NCBI RefSeq assembly: GCF_030733205.1
Contig: NZ_JASHJL010000008.1
Span: forward strand, 124,001 to 188,000
Length of the DNA stretch: 64,000 bases
Direction of reading: 5' to 3'
Source: Mameliella sp. MMSF_3455
GTDB lineage: Bacteria; Pseudomonadota; Alphaproteobacteria; Rhodobacterales; Rhodobacteraceae
Below the pieces are notes generated by a model that saw nothing but the letters and a program-made list of their open reading frames with translations, did no database searches and had not been told where the DNA came from. The position numbers were made by a program, and so were the translations under genes. Positions 33,896-42,654 of this stretch are shown here, piece after piece (the stretch's first letter is position 1; each line of letters starts with the position of its first letter).

Positions 33896-35227
33896 TCAGG
33901 TCTTCAGGCTGCCGACCCTGGCGGCAAAGGCGCGGGCGTCGGCGGGTGCGGTGCCCATCTGGTGCACCGGATCGAACAGTTCCGCGGGCAGGTCGGGGTG
34001 CGCGGCGCGGGCGATCTCTTCCAGTGGCTGGTCGCTATCGCGTGCCTGCGTGCACAGTGCCTTGGAGGCGGCCTGTGCCTCGGGCCGGGGCATGGTTCGG
34101 GCCAGCGCAAAGGACAGCGCTTCGGCCATGAGCAGACCGCCGGTGGCATCCAGTGTCGCCCTCATCGCCGCCGCATCTGGGCTGAGGCGCTCTGCCAGGG
34201 ATTGCGCCTGCGTCGCCGCGGCTGCGGCGGAGAGCACAAGTTGCGGCAGGCAGAGCCATTCTGTGAACCATGCCGCGCCGTCGCGTTGCTGGCGATGCAG
34301 GGCCGCCCCCTGAAGCGTGGCGTTCAGACCCTGAGCGTGGCGCGCCAGCGCGACCAGGGCAGAGGGCGCCACCGGGTTCTGTTTCTGCGGCATGGTCGAG
34401 GAGGCGCCGGAGCCGCCAAGACGGACCTCGGCAATGCCGCTTTGCGTGGCGAGTACCAGGTCCTCTCCCAGTTTGCCGAAGGCAAGCGCGGTACGGGTGA
34501 ACCAGTCGGCGATGGTCAGGATCGGGGTGCGGTCGCTGTGCCAACCGTGGCCGGGGTCGGCCAGGCCCAGCTTGTCCGCCATCTCTGCGCGCAGGGCGGC
34601 CGGATCGGGTCCAAGGGCCGAGGCGGTGCCGGCGGCACCGGACAGCGAGACGCGCAGGGCGCTGGCGCGCAGGGCGGGCAGGGCCTCCAGCGCCGCGATC
34701 AGGGGCCAGCCCCAGGCGGCGGCCTGTGCGCCAAAACTGGTGGGCGTGGCGTGCTGGCCATAAGTGCGGGCGGCCATCGGTGTCTCGGCATGAGCATCGG
34801 CCAGCCGGGCCAGCGCGGTCAGCGTGGCGCGCAGGCGCTCTTCCTGCTGGGTCAGGGCCTGGCGCAGGCGCAGCATCAGCCCGGTGTCCTGGATGTCCTG
34901 CGAGGTGGCGCCCCAGTGCAGGTATTGCGCGTGTTCCGGGGCATTCATCGCCTGCCGAAAGGCCGCGACGAAGGCAGGCGTGGTGACGCCGTTCTGGCCC
35001 GTGGCCTCCGCCAGTTGGGCCGGGTCGATCTGGCATTCGAGGCTGGCGCGCTGGATCGCGGCGGCGGCGGTTTCGGGGATCGCCCCTTGTGCCGCCTGCG
35101 CCTGTGCCAGCGCGGCCTCGACCAGCATCATGGCGCGGATCTCGGCACTGTCGGACAACAGGCGCGCGGTCTCGCCGGTGGGAAAGAGGCGGTGCAGGTG
35201 GGCGCTGTCAAAGGGCGTTGCGGGCAT
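33896..35227 (-). CDS. pcaB: 3-carboxy-cis,cis-muconate cycloisomerase (PcaB-like)
   Basis: A 443-residue fumarase/aspartase superfamily enzyme, PcaB branch. The signature loop GSGASSTMPQKQNPVAPS carries the catalytic serine, HWGATSQDIQDTGLMLRL and TYGQHATPTSFGAQAA are the other conserved blocks. PcaB cyclises 3-carboxymuconate to 4-carboxymuconolactone in the beta-ketoadipate pathway. Upstream on the same strand lie a hydrolase (11 bp) and pcaD, so the three form an operon; no pcaC, pcaG or pcaH is present in the window. The ATG at 35227 is chosen over longer frames, which run into the hydrolase gene. Confidence 0.87.
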   Translation of the reverse strand: MPATPFDSAHLHRLFPTGETARLLSDSAEIRAMMLVEAALAQAQAAQGAIPETAAAAIQRASLECQIDPAQLAEATGQNGVTTPAFVAAFRQAMNAPEHAQYLHWGATSQDIQDTGLMLRLRQALTQQEERLRATLTALARLADAHAETPMAARTYGQHATPTSFGAQAAAWGWPLIAALEALPALRASALRVSLSGAAGTASALGPDPAALRAEMADKLGLADPGHGWHSDRTPILTIADWFTRTALAFGKLGEDLVLATQSGIAEVRLGGSGASSTMPQKQNPVAPSALVALARHAQGLNATLQGAALHRQQRDGAAWFTEWLCLPQLVLSAAAAATQAQSLAERLSPDAAAMRATLDATGGLLMAEALSFALARTMPRPEAQAASKALCTQARDSDQPLEEIARAAHPDLPAELFDPVHQMGTAPADARAFAARVGSLKT

Positions 35228-35238
35228 GGGGTGTCCTG

Positions 35239-35955
35239 TCAGGGGGTCTTGGCGGCGATCCGGTCGAGCAGGTCGGCCAGCCGTCCGGGCATGGAGAAAA
35301 AGGGCGAATGGCCGCTGTCCAGTTCGTAGACCTCGTCGGGCGCGAAACGGGCGGCGAGCTTGTCCTGCAGGTCGGGCGGGATCGCACCGTCCTGGCGGCA
35401 GAGGATGTAGCTGCGCGGCTTGTCCTGAGAATTGGCGGTCAGCTCGACCACGGTCTGGCCCGGGGCCTGCGCCTGCGGGGTGAAGCGGGGCAGGGCAAAA
35501 TCCACCGTTTCTGGCGGGCAGTCCTGGTAGAAAAGATCGGGGGCCATTGCCGGGTCGAACGTGTGGGACAGCCCGTCGTCCGAGACGCGGATGGCGGCGA
35601 CGAGCGGCTGCGTAGAACCGAGAAAGCGCATCTCGGACATGGTCTTGCCGGGCCAGGGCGTGTGCGCGCAAAGGTAGACGAGGCGCGCGATGTTGTCTGG
35701 TGCCAGCTCGGCTGCGCGGGTGATCGGGAAACCGGCCATCGAATGACCGACAAGGATCGTGGGTTCGGTCAGGTGGCGGATGATCGTTTCCGCGTAGAGT
35801 TCCAGCGTGACCTCGCCCACCGGGGTCTTGTCCGCGCCGTGAGAGGGCAGGTCTATGGCCCCGACCTGATGCCCATGTGCCTCCAGCGCGGGCAGCACGT
35901 CGCGCCAGCACCATGCCCCGTGCGAGGCGCCGTGGATCAGCAGAAAGCGCGCCAC
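35239..35955 (-). CDS. Alpha/beta hydrolase (salicylate esterase/MenH-like)
   Basis: A 238-residue alpha/beta hydrolase. The oxyanion motif FLLIHGASHGAWCWRD is at the N-terminus, the nucleophile elbow is TILVGHSMAGFPI, and the catalytic histidine lies in YELDSGHSPFF near the C-terminus. The architecture resembles plant-type methylesterase/hydroxynitrile lyase homologues common in bacteria. The GTG at 35955 is used because it follows the pcaD stop by a single base and the family begins with this FLLIHG strand. It lies between pcaD and pcaB, so a role as an ester or lactone hydrolase in aromatic acid breakdown is plausible but unproven. Confidence 0.83.
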   Translation of the reverse strand: MARFLLIHGASHGAWCWRDVLPALEAHGHQVGAIDLPSHGADKTPVGEVTLELYAETIIRHLTEPTILVGHSMAGFPITRAAELAPDNIARLVYLCAHTPWPGKTMSEMRFLGSTQPLVAAIRVSDDGLSHTFDPAMAPDLFYQDCPPETVDFALPRFTPQAQAPGQTVVELTANSQDKPRSYILCRQDGAIPPDLQDKLAARFAPDEVYELDSGHSPFFSMPGRLADLLDRIAAKTP

Positions 35956-35956
35956 G

Positions 35957-36748
35957 TCAGCCCGTCGCGCCCTGCGCCCTGAGGAAGGCGGACAGGAGGG
36001 CGGCGTATTCATCCGGTTTTTCGACACAGGGCAGATGGCCGGCGCCCCGGATCAGTTCCTTTTGCGCACCGGGGATCAGGTCGGCGGTTTCGAACACAAG
36101 GTCGGGCGGGGTCGATCCGTCTTCGGACCCGGCGATGGCCAGCGTGGGCAGGCGCAAGCCGCTGGTCGATGACAGAAAGTCCGTGCCCGCGATGGCGGCG
36201 GCACAGCCGGTCCAGCCCTCTGCGGGAGTGCGCAGGAACATGTTGCGCCAGCCGGGGAACTCTGCGGCGTCGTGAAAGGGTTTCGAGAACCAGCGATCCA
36301 TCGTCGGGCCGACAATACTGTCCAGCCCGCCGGTCTTGACCGCCTCGATCCGGTCTGCCCACATGTCGCGGGTGCCGATCTTGGCGGCGGTGTTCGACAA
36401 CACCATCGCGCGCACCAGGTCGAGCCGCTTGGCCGCAAGCCCTTGGGCGATCATGCCACCGATCGACAGGCCGACGAAGATCGCGTTGGAAAAGCCCGTG
36501 TGATCCATCAGCCGTTCCACGTCGGTGATGAGTGCGCCCATGCTGTAGGGGCCGGCAGGCGTATCCGACAGCCCGTGCCCGCGCTTGTCATAGCGCAGGA
36601 TGCGCAGGCCGGCGGGCAAGAGCGGCAGCACCTCGTCCCAGAGCCGGAAATCCGTGCCAAGCGAGTTGGCGAAGACGACGGGCGTGCCGTCGTCCGGTCC
36701 GGTGACGCTGTAGTGCAGGCGAAGATCGCCGAATTGAGCCATCTGCAT
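35957..36748 (-). CDS. pcaD: 3-oxoadipate enol-lactonase (PcaD-like)
   Basis: A 263-residue alpha/beta hydrolase with the PcaD pattern: LHYSVTGPDDGTPVVFANSL, DKRGHGLSDTP, nucleophile elbow FVGLSIGGMIAQGLAA, and the catalytic histidine in IRGAGHLPCVEKP. It opens beta-ketoadipate enol-lactone to beta-ketoadipate. The ATG at 36748 is used because AGGGAGG lies eight bases upstream; the second ATG two codons later has no better site. First gene of the three-gene operon with the hydrolase and pcaB. Other lactonases of the same family cannot be excluded. Confidence 0.87.
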   Translation of the reverse strand: MQMAQFGDLRLHYSVTGPDDGTPVVFANSLGTDFRLWDEVLPLLPAGLRILRYDKRGHGLSDTPAGPYSMGALITDVERLMDHTGFSNAIFVGLSIGGMIAQGLAAKRLDLVRAMVLSNTAAKIGTRDMWADRIEAVKTGGLDSIVGPTMDRWFSKPFHDAAEFPGWRNMFLRTPAEGWTGCAAAIAGTDFLSSTSGLRLPTLAIAGSEDGSTPPDLVFETADLIPGAQKELIRGAGHLPCVEKPDEYAALLSAFLRAQGATG

Positions 36749-36811
36749 GGGTCGTGCCTCCCTTTGGCGCATGGTTTAGCGCGTGGGGCAGGGGACCGGA
36801 AGGGGGCGCGC

Positions 36812-37918
36812 TCAGTACCGGGTGTCCAGCGGGCGCAGGCCGCCACGCGTGACCTGCACTTCGCCCCGCCATTCGGGGATACGGGTGAGGTCGGCACTGA
36901 TGGCGGCGCCGAAATCCACGGAATAGGAGATCACGCGCAGCCCGCCGGGCGCCGGTTCGACCGACAGGTCGATGCGGCAATACTGCTGCGCGCCGGCGCT
37001 GAACCAGCCGGGGACGCTGTAGCTTGGCCCGGTCAGCAGGGCGCGGCGGCGTTCGGGGCTGCCGTCCTGGGCCGGTTCGCGATCCCTGACATGAACGACG
37101 TAGTCGGCGCCCAGGTAGGCCGGGTCCGCTGTGCGGGCGACCAGATCGGCAAAGTCATAGCCTTCGCGCACGAAATGCTGGCGGTAGGTCAGCGTATGCG
37201 TGCTGATGCAGATGCGGCGATAGATCTGGTCGAAACTCGCGCGGGTGTCGGGAAAGACGCTGCTGTATTCCAGATCTTCGGTCAATTCGATGTCCATCAG
37301 CTTGGCCTCGGCAATCGTGTCGACATAGCGCATGTCGGCCGAGGGCGTACCCAGGACGATGGCCAGCAGTTCGGGCGGCAGCGCCGGGCCCGAGGCAGTG
37401 AGTGCCTTGTAGGAACTGTCGGCCAGCAGCTTTGCGACCTGAAGCGCCACGCGAAAGACCTCGGCGTCAGAGGCGGCGGGGTTGGCGCCGTCGCGGATGA
37501 AGGGAGAGTGGAAGCCCAGCCGCGCGCCCGGTTCCAGCTGGCGGCTGGGATAGGGGCTGTTGGCGCCGAAGGCCTGACCGAACATGAAGAGGATCGCGCA
37601 GGAAGACAGGCATTCGTCGCCCGTCTGAACCCGGGTTCCGAAAAAGAACCCGCCCGTGTCGCCGTTGGCGGCCTCTAGGAATTTCAGCACCTCCCCCAGC
37701 GAGCCGCCGGGGCTGTTCAGGCAGATGCGGGCGTTGAAGCCGCCCAGCACCTCCTCCTGGGTGGCGCGCATCAGGTCGCCGGGTTCGATGACCCCGTCGA
37801 ACCGAAGGGTGCAATCGCCGAATCCGTCCGGCTCCAACCGTGTCCATTCGCCCGCCCAGGCAGGGGCGGCGAGGGTCAAACAGGTGAGAGTGGCGACCAA
37901 GCGGAGCAAAGCGGACAT
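36812..37918 (-). CDS. Secreted ClpP/crotonase-fold protein (COG3904-like)
   Basis: A 368-residue protein with a signal peptide (SALLRLVATLTCLTLAAPAWA, cleaved near residue 22). Residues of about 50-170 resemble the ClpP/crotonase fold of COG3904-type periplasmic proteins: CLNSPGGSLGEVLKFLE, TGDECLSSCAILFMFG with a candidate serine, and RLGFHSPFI with a candidate histidine. The C-terminal half has no recognised domain. It may be a periplasmic peptidase-like protein, but activity is unproven. The start is supported by the signal peptide; there is no ribosome-binding site, because a hairpin and four Ts end right at the ATG. Confidence 0.8.
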   Translation of the reverse strand: MSALLRLVATLTCLTLAAPAWAGEWTRLEPDGFGDCTLRFDGVIEPGDLMRATQEEVLGGFNARICLNSPGGSLGEVLKFLEAANGDTGGFFFGTRVQTGDECLSSCAILFMFGQAFGANSPYPSRQLEPGARLGFHSPFIRDGANPAASDAEVFRVALQVAKLLADSSYKALTASGPALPPELLAIVLGTPSADMRYVDTIAEAKLMDIELTEDLEYSSVFPDTRASFDQIYRRICISTHTLTYRQHFVREGYDFADLVARTADPAYLGADYVVHVRDREPAQDGSPERRRALLTGPSYSVPGWFSAGAQQYCRIDLSVEPAPGGLRVISYSVDFGAAISADLTRIPEWRGEVQVTRGGLRPLDTRY

Positions 37919-37977
37919 GAAAAGGGCCTGTCTGTTGAAAACGACAGGCCCAGAATGCCGGGGGAAACGCCCCCGGC
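37919..37977 (-). terminator. Tandem hairpins between FKBP and ClpP-fold genes
   Basis: On the minus strand, downstream of the FKBP stop, two stem-loops occur in a row: one with 8-bp arms (GCCGGGGG/CCCCCGGC, 37957-37977), then one with 9-bp arms (GGGCCTGTC/GACAGGCCC, 37924-37951, ten-base loop) followed by TTTT. The second has the form of a Rho-independent terminator for FKBP, yet its T-run touches the next gene's start codon. Confidence 0.65.
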
Positions 37978-37996
37978 GCAATGTTTTCCTGAAGGC

Positions 37997-38425
37997 TCAG
38001 GCGATCTCGACCAGTTCGATGTCGAAGGTCAGGTCCTTGCCGGCCAGCGGGTGGTTGGCGTCCAGCGTCACGACCTCTTCGGTCACGGCGACGACGGTCA
38101 CCGGCAGAACCTGTCCGCCCTGTGCCTGCACCTGCAGCTGGGTGCCCAGGTCAAGCGGGATGTCGTCGGGGATCTCGGAGCGCGGCACGTCCTGGCGCGC
38201 CTCAGGGTTGGTGTCGCCGTAGGCGTCCTCGGCGGGAACCTGGACGGTCTTCTTGTCGCCAACTTCCATGCCCGGGATCGCCTTGTCGAGACCGGGGATG
38301 ATCTGACCCGAGCCGACGGTGAATTCCAGCGGGTCGCGGCCCTGGCTGGAGTCGAAGGTAGAGCCATCGGTGAGAGTGCCGGTGTAATGAATGCGCACGG
38401 TGTCGCCGGTCTTGACCTGCGTCAT
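37997..38425 (-). CDS. FKBP-type peptidyl-prolyl isomerase (SlyD-like)
   Basis: A 142-residue FKBP-type cis-trans prolyl isomerase. The N-terminus shows DTVRIHYTGTLTDGSTFDSS, then LEFTVGSGQIIPGLDKAI, with an inserted flap domain (VPAEDAYGDTNPEARQDVP) before returning to the FKBP fold, which is the SlyD layout. It lacks the histidine-rich metal tail of E. coli SlyD. It should act as a cytosolic folding catalyst; there is no signal peptide. It is divergent from the HAD dehalogenase gene across 211 bp. Confidence 0.9.
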   Translation of the reverse strand: MTQVKTGDTVRIHYTGTLTDGSTFDSSQGRDPLEFTVGSGQIIPGLDKAIPGMEVGDKKTVQVPAEDAYGDTNPEARQDVPRSEIPDDIPLDLGTQLQVQAQGGQVLPVTVVAVTEEVVTLDANHPLAGKDLTFDIELVEIA

Positions 38426-38636
38426 GGGGAACCTCTGTCTGTCAGGGGGTGATTGGGTGAGGCCGGGTCCGTCCCGGGTGCTCGGATTTGGCCCAGCCTA
38501 CGCGCGCCCGAACGGGTTTGCAAACCGGCTTGTCGGGTCAGAACGGCGCAAAACCGCGGAAATGGCGCCCGGATCGGGGTTTTCCAGCGTCTCGGGCCGT
38601 GTCAGGGTGTCGCTGGTTACGGGAAGGGAGACGATC

Positions 38637-39314
38637 ATGGCCATCAAGGTTTGCGTGTTCGATGCCTATGGCACGCTGTTCGACGTGGCCGCCGCGGCGC
38701 GGGTCGCGGCAGAGGAACCGGGGCGCGCCGCGCTGGCAGAGGTCTGGCCGCAACTGGCCGCCGACTGGCGCGCGAAACAGCTGGAATACAGCTGGCTGCG
38801 GGCCGTGACCGGCGACTACGTTCCCTTCTGGCAAGTGACCAAGGACGGGCTGGACTGGGCGATGGACCGCGCGGGTCTCGATGACATGGAACTGCGCGAA
38901 CGCCTGCTGGCGCTTTACTGGGAATTGCCGGCCTACCGGGAGGTGCCGAAGATGCTGGCGCAGTTGCAGGCAAAGGGCCTGGGGGCCGCGATCCTGTCGA
39001 ACGGCAACCGAGACATGCTGGATGGCGCGGTCGACAGCGCGGGCATCGGGCAATTCCTGCACGCGGTACTGTCGGTCGAACAGGTGGGCATCTTCAAACC
39101 GGCCCGCGTGGTCTATGACCTCGTGGGAGATGAATTCGGCTGTGCGCCCGAAGAAGTGTTGTTCGTGTCGTCCAACGGCTGGGACGCGGCAGGGGCGGCG
39201 GCCTACGGGTTCGAGACCGTCTGGGTAAACCGCATGGGGCTGCCGATGGATCGGCTGATGGCGCAGCCAAAGCACGTCCTGACCGACCTGACCACGATAC
39301 CGGAGCTTGTGTGA
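38637..39314 (+). CDS. Haloacid dehalogenase type II
   Basis: A 225-residue HAD-superfamily enzyme of the (S)-2-haloacid dehalogenase group. The nucleophile is D9 in VCVFDAYGTLFDV; the other motifs are ILSNGNRDML (motif II), the lysine of EQVGIFKPARVVYD (motif III) and FVSSNGWDAAGAAAYGF with the WVNR segment (motif IV). It should convert (S)-2-haloacids to (R)-2-hydroxyacids. The ATG at 38637 follows GGGAAGGGAG. It overlaps the next hydrolase gene by one base (TGATG), so both are on the same transcript. Confidence 0.9.
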   Translation: MAIKVCVFDAYGTLFDVAAAARVAAEEPGRAALAEVWPQLAADWRAKQLEYSWLRAVTGDYVPFWQVTKDGLDWAMDRAGLDDMELRERLLALYWELPAYREVPKMLAQLQAKGLGAAILSNGNRDMLDGAVDSAGIGQFLHAVLSVEQVGIFKPARVVYDLVGDEFGCAPEEVLFVSSNGWDAAGAAAYGFETVWVNRMGLPMDRLMAQPKHVLTDLTTIPELV

Positions 39315-40135
39315 TGCCCAGTTTCCAGTCCTCTGACGGGGTTTCCCTGTTCTACCGCGACGAGGGGGAGGGTCTGCCGCTGCTCTGCCTTGCGGGGTTG
39401 ACGCGCGACGGGCGCGATTTCGATTTCGTCGCCCCGCACCTGGAAGGCGTGCGGCTGATCCGGCTGGATTACCGCGGGCGCGGACAGTCGGGTTGGGCGC
39501 CGCACGAGACCTACCAGATCCCGGTCGAGGGTCGTGACGCGCTGGAGCTTATGGATCATCTGGGGCTGGAAAAGGCAGCGATTCTAGGCACTTCGCGCGG
39601 TGGGTTGATCGCGATGGTGCTGGCGACGACGGCCAAGGACCGGTTGCTGGGCGTGGCGCTGAACGACATCGGGCCCGAGATCGCCGGGCCGGGGCTGAAG
39701 GTGATCGAGGGCTACCTAGGGCGCAAGCCGCCGCAAAAGACCCTGGCCGACGTGGCTCAGCGGCGCGCCGAGGTCATGACAGGCTTTGTCGGCGTGCCCG
39801 AGGCGCGCTGGATGGAAGAGGCGGCGCGGCTATTTGTCGAGACGGATCAGGGGCTTGAACTGACCTATGATCCCCGGTTGCGCGAGGCCGTGCTGGGCGG
39901 AGGCGCGCAGCCCGCGCCGGATCTCTGGCCGCTATTCGACGCGCTGGAGGGCCTGCCGCTTTGCGCGTTGCGCGGGGAGAACTCCGATCTTCTGACGCCC
40001 GAATGTTTTGGCCAGATGCAGCAGCGGCGGCCAGACATGATCGCCACCGAGGTCAAGGGGCGGGGGCATATCCCCTTTCTCGACGAGCCGGAGGCGCTGG
40101 AAGCCCTGCAGAAATGGCTGGCGGCGCTGCGCTAG
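39314..40135 (+). CDS. Alpha/beta hydrolase coupled to the dehalogenase
   Basis: A 273-residue alpha/beta-fold hydrolase. The elements are FYRDEGEGLPLLCLAGLTRDGR, IRLDYRGRGQSGW, nucleophile elbow ILGTSRGGLIAMV and a histidine in KGRGHIPFLDEP. It has the overall form of lactonase, esterase or haloalkane dehalogenase relatives, but no diagnostic residue distinguishes them by eye. The start codon overlaps the stop of the 2-haloacid dehalogenase gene, so it may work on the same class of compounds. The 115-bp region downstream holds a palindromic site. Confidence 0.87.
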   Translation: MPSFQSSDGVSLFYRDEGEGLPLLCLAGLTRDGRDFDFVAPHLEGVRLIRLDYRGRGQSGWAPHETYQIPVEGRDALELMDHLGLEKAAILGTSRGGLIAMVLATTAKDRLLGVALNDIGPEIAGPGLKVIEGYLGRKPPQKTLADVAQRRAEVMTGFVGVPEARWMEEAARLFVETDQGLELTYDPRLREAVLGGGAQPAPDLWPLFDALEGLPLCALRGENSDLLTPECFGQMQQRRPDMIATEVKGRGHIPFLDEPEALEALQKWLAALR

Positions 40136-40152
40136 AACGGCAGGCGCATCTT

Positions 40153-40195
40153 GTACAAAACGTACGTTTTGTACGTCGATTCCAGCGTTTTGTAC
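40153..40195. promoter_or_regulatory. Perfect palindrome plus phased half-site between convergent genes
   Basis: A perfect 22-bp palindrome (arms GTACAAAACGT and ACGTTTTGTAC, 40153-40174) is followed by a third copy of its half-site CGTTTTGTAC at 40186-40195. The two same-direction half-sites start 21 bp apart, two DNA turns. It stands out as A+T-rich in G+C-rich DNA. It lies between the 3' ends of convergent genes, so it is not an ordinary promoter operator; it is not followed by a T-run, so it is a poor terminator. Confidence 0.6.
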
Positions 40196-40250
40196 AAAGC
40201 GGCAAGAACCCGTTAACCCGGGTCCGGCATGGGCGCGCCGGGCGCGCGTG

Positions 40251-41162
40251 TCACTCTGGCAGGTTAAAGACCCGGCTGGGGTGCAATTCCCCCGCCTTGA
40301 AGCGGCCCACCGCGACGGGTCGGCCCTCGAAACTGGCCCAGGCCTCGTCGCCGTATTCCACGTCGCCCGGCACCACCATGCCGGGGTTGCCGTTGCGCAG
40401 CCGCGCGGCGCCCTGCGCGGTGCATTTCAACTCGGGCAGTTCGTCGAGGCCAACCTCCAGCGGCAGCAAGTGGGTGTCCAGCTCCGGCGTGCGGGCCAGC
40501 GCATCGATCTGCTCCAGCGTGATGCCCTGCTCGGCCTCGAAGGGGCCGGACCAGAGACGGCGCAGGGTGACGACATGGCCGTGACAGCCAAGCGCCTTGC
40601 CCAGGTCGCGGGCGATGGAGCGGACATAGCCGCCCTTGCCGCAGGTCATTTCCAGAACGGCGGTGTCAGGATCGGGGCGTTCGGTCAGCACCAGTTCCTC
40701 GACCCAGAGCGGGCGGGCCTCGATCTCCATCTCCTCGCCGTCGCGGGCGCGCTTGTAGGCGCGTTCGCCATCGATCTTGACCGCGGAGAACTGCGGCGGG
40801 ACCTGCATGATCTCTCCGACGAACCCGTGCAGCGACTCCTTGATCTCGTCGTCCGAGGGGCGTGCCTCGGATGTGGCGATGACCTCGCCTTCGGCATCGT
40901 CGGTGTTGGTGGCCTGCCCGAAGCGCACGGTGAAACGGTACGCCTTCAGCGCGTCGGTGATATAGGGCACGGTCTTGGTCGCCTCGCCCAGGGCCACGGC
41001 CAGAACGCCGGTGGCTTCCGGGTCCAGCGTGCCGGCGTGTCCTGCCTTCTTGGCGTCCAGCGCCCAGCGGACCTTGTTGACCACGGCGGTCGAGGTCAGG
41101 CCCGCGGGCTTGTCCACGATCAGCCAACCGGAAATGTCGCGTCCCTTGCGCCTGCGTGCCAT
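40251..41162 (-). CDS. truB: tRNA pseudouridine(55) synthase
   Basis: A 303-residue TruB that makes pseudouridine 55 in the T-arm of tRNAs. The catalytic aspartate is D47 in [29 protein letters not shown] and [16 protein letters not shown] are the other family blocks, and a C-terminal PUA-like stretch ends the protein. Length is normal. It is transcribed alone from an ATG at 41162, 52 bp after the stop of the MATE gene on the same strand. It is convergent with the alpha/beta hydrolase across 115 bp. Confidence 0.95.
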   Translation of the reverse strand: MARRRKGRDISGWLIVDKPAGLTSTAVVNKVRWALDAKKAGHAGTLDPEATGVLAVALGEATKTVPYITDALKAYRFTVRFGQATNTDDAEGEVIATSEARPSDDEIKESLHGFVGEIMQVPPQFSAVKIDGERAYKRARDGEEMEIEARPLWVEELVLTERPDPDTAVLEMTCGKGGYVRSIARDLGKALGCHGHVVTLRRLWSGPFEAEQGITLEQIDALARTPELDTHLLPLEVGLDELPELKCTAQGAARLRNGNPGMVVPGDVEYGDEAWASFEGRPVAVGRFKAGELHPSRVFNLPE

Positions 41163-41214
41163 GTCTTGCCCCTGTGCGATGAGGCGCGCGGGGTAGCAAG
41201 CGGCGGACAGGCTG

Positions 41215-42606
41215 TCAATCGCGGGCGAAGGTTCCGTCGCCGTGGCTGGCCCGGGGCAGCGACACGTCCAGCAGGCCGGCGGCGCGGCAGAGCACCAGCG
41301 CGAGCAGGACCGCCCAGAGGTTGGCCAGCACAAACGCGGCGGTGATCCCGGCAAAGCCGAAAAGCGCGGCACCCGCCCAGGCGAGCGGCACATAGACCAG
41401 CGCGATCCGGCTGGCCGAAAGCGCCATCGACCAGAGCGCGCGGTCGCGCGCGTTCATGGCGGCGTTGGCCGTGACGAGGATGCCGTAGCCGAAGAAGCCG
41501 AGGCTGCCCCAGCGCAGGTAGGTCGTTGCGTCCGCCGCGGCCGCGCCACCATCGGTCATGAGTGTCGCAAGCCAGGGCGCGGCGAACATCAATGCGCCCG
41601 ACAGCACCGCGCCATAGCCGAGGCAGGCCAGGAAGGTCAGGTGCACGGCCCGTTGCGCGCGGTCGAATTTCTCGGCGCCCCAGGCCTGGCCGACCACCGG
41701 GCCGATCCCGGACGAAAGCGCCAGCATCGGCACAAACAGCAGCGATTGCAGGCGTGTGGCGGCGCCAAAGCCGGCCACGGCGGCATCGCCCAGCGTGGCT
41801 GCGGCAGAGGTCACGAGCGACAGGCCCAGGGGGTTGATCGCGTTCGATGCCGCCGCCGGCCCACCGATGCGGGCGATGCGCCGAAGGCTGTCGCCGATCC
41901 CGGTCAGGCAGTTGCGCGAGAGGGACAGCCGCCCGCTGCGGAGGGCGAAGGTCAGCAGGCCCGCGAAGCCGATAACGCGCGCGATGCAGGTGGCAATGCC
42001 GGCGCCCTCGGTGCCCAGTGCAGGAATGGCGCCAAGCCCGAAGATGAAGATCGGGTCGAGGGCGATGTTGATGAGCGATTGCAGGGTCATCACCGTGGCG
42101 GCGATGCCGCTTTCTCCTCCGGCGCGGAAGACCGCGTTCAGCCCCATTCCCGCGACCATCGGGACGAAACTGGCGCACCACCAGGGTACATAGGACAGGA
42201 CAGCCTCTTTCACCGCGTCCCGGGCGCCCATCAGTTCGAAGAGCCAGGGGGCGGACAGGTAGAAGGCAAACGCCGCGACGATGGCCAGCGCGGTCGCGAA
42301 AATCAGCGAATGCAGGGCGAGGCGCGCGGCGATCGCGTCAGAGCCGCTTTCGCGCCCCAGCGCCTGGCTGACCACGGCAGAGGTGCCGGCGCCCATGCCG
42401 ATCGACAGCGAGGTCAACGCGATGATGGCCGGGTAGATGAAGCCTATGGCCGTCAGCGGCACGTCGCCCGCGCGCGCAAGAAAGGCGGCATCGGCAAGGC
42501 CGACGGAGAGCACACCGAGAATTCCGATGCTCATCGGGGCGGAGACACGAAAAAGGGCCCGTCCAACGGGCCCCTTGGTCAGATCACGGGTTTTTTGCTG
42601 CGACAT
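41215..42606 (-). CDS. MATE family efflux transporter
   Basis: A 463-residue integral membrane protein with the duplicated six-helix MATE arrangement (about twelve helices). The N-terminal [22 protein letters not shown] and the repeat [23 protein letters not shown] are typical, with the second repeat [22 protein letters not shown]. It should export cationic compounds or drugs in exchange for Na+ or H+. The gene ends 52 bp before truB; its start is 48 bp after the metG stop on the same strand, so the three may share a transcript. Confidence 0.92.
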   Translation of the reverse strand: MSQQKTRDLTKGPVGRALFRVSAPMSIGILGVLSVGLADAAFLARAGDVPLTAIGFIYPAIIALTSLSIGMGAGTSAVVSQALGRESGSDAIAARLALHSLIFATALAIVAAFAFYLSAPWLFELMGARDAVKEAVLSYVPWWCASFVPMVAGMGLNAVFRAGGESGIAATVMTLQSLINIALDPIFIFGLGAIPALGTEGAGIATCIARVIGFAGLLTFALRSGRLSLSRNCLTGIGDSLRRIARIGGPAAASNAINPLGLSLVTSAAATLGDAAVAGFGAATRLQSLLFVPMLALSSGIGPVVGQAWGAEKFDRAQRAVHLTFLACLGYGAVLSGALMFAAPWLATLMTDGGAAAADATTYLRWGSLGFFGYGILVTANAAMNARDRALWSMALSASRIALVYVPLAWAGAALFGFAGITAAFVLANLWAVLLALVLCRAAGLLDVSLPRASHGDGTFARD

Positions 42607-42654
42607 GCGGACCGAACGCGCCGCGGGCGGTTCGGTTCCGCAGAAGCGCGCGGA

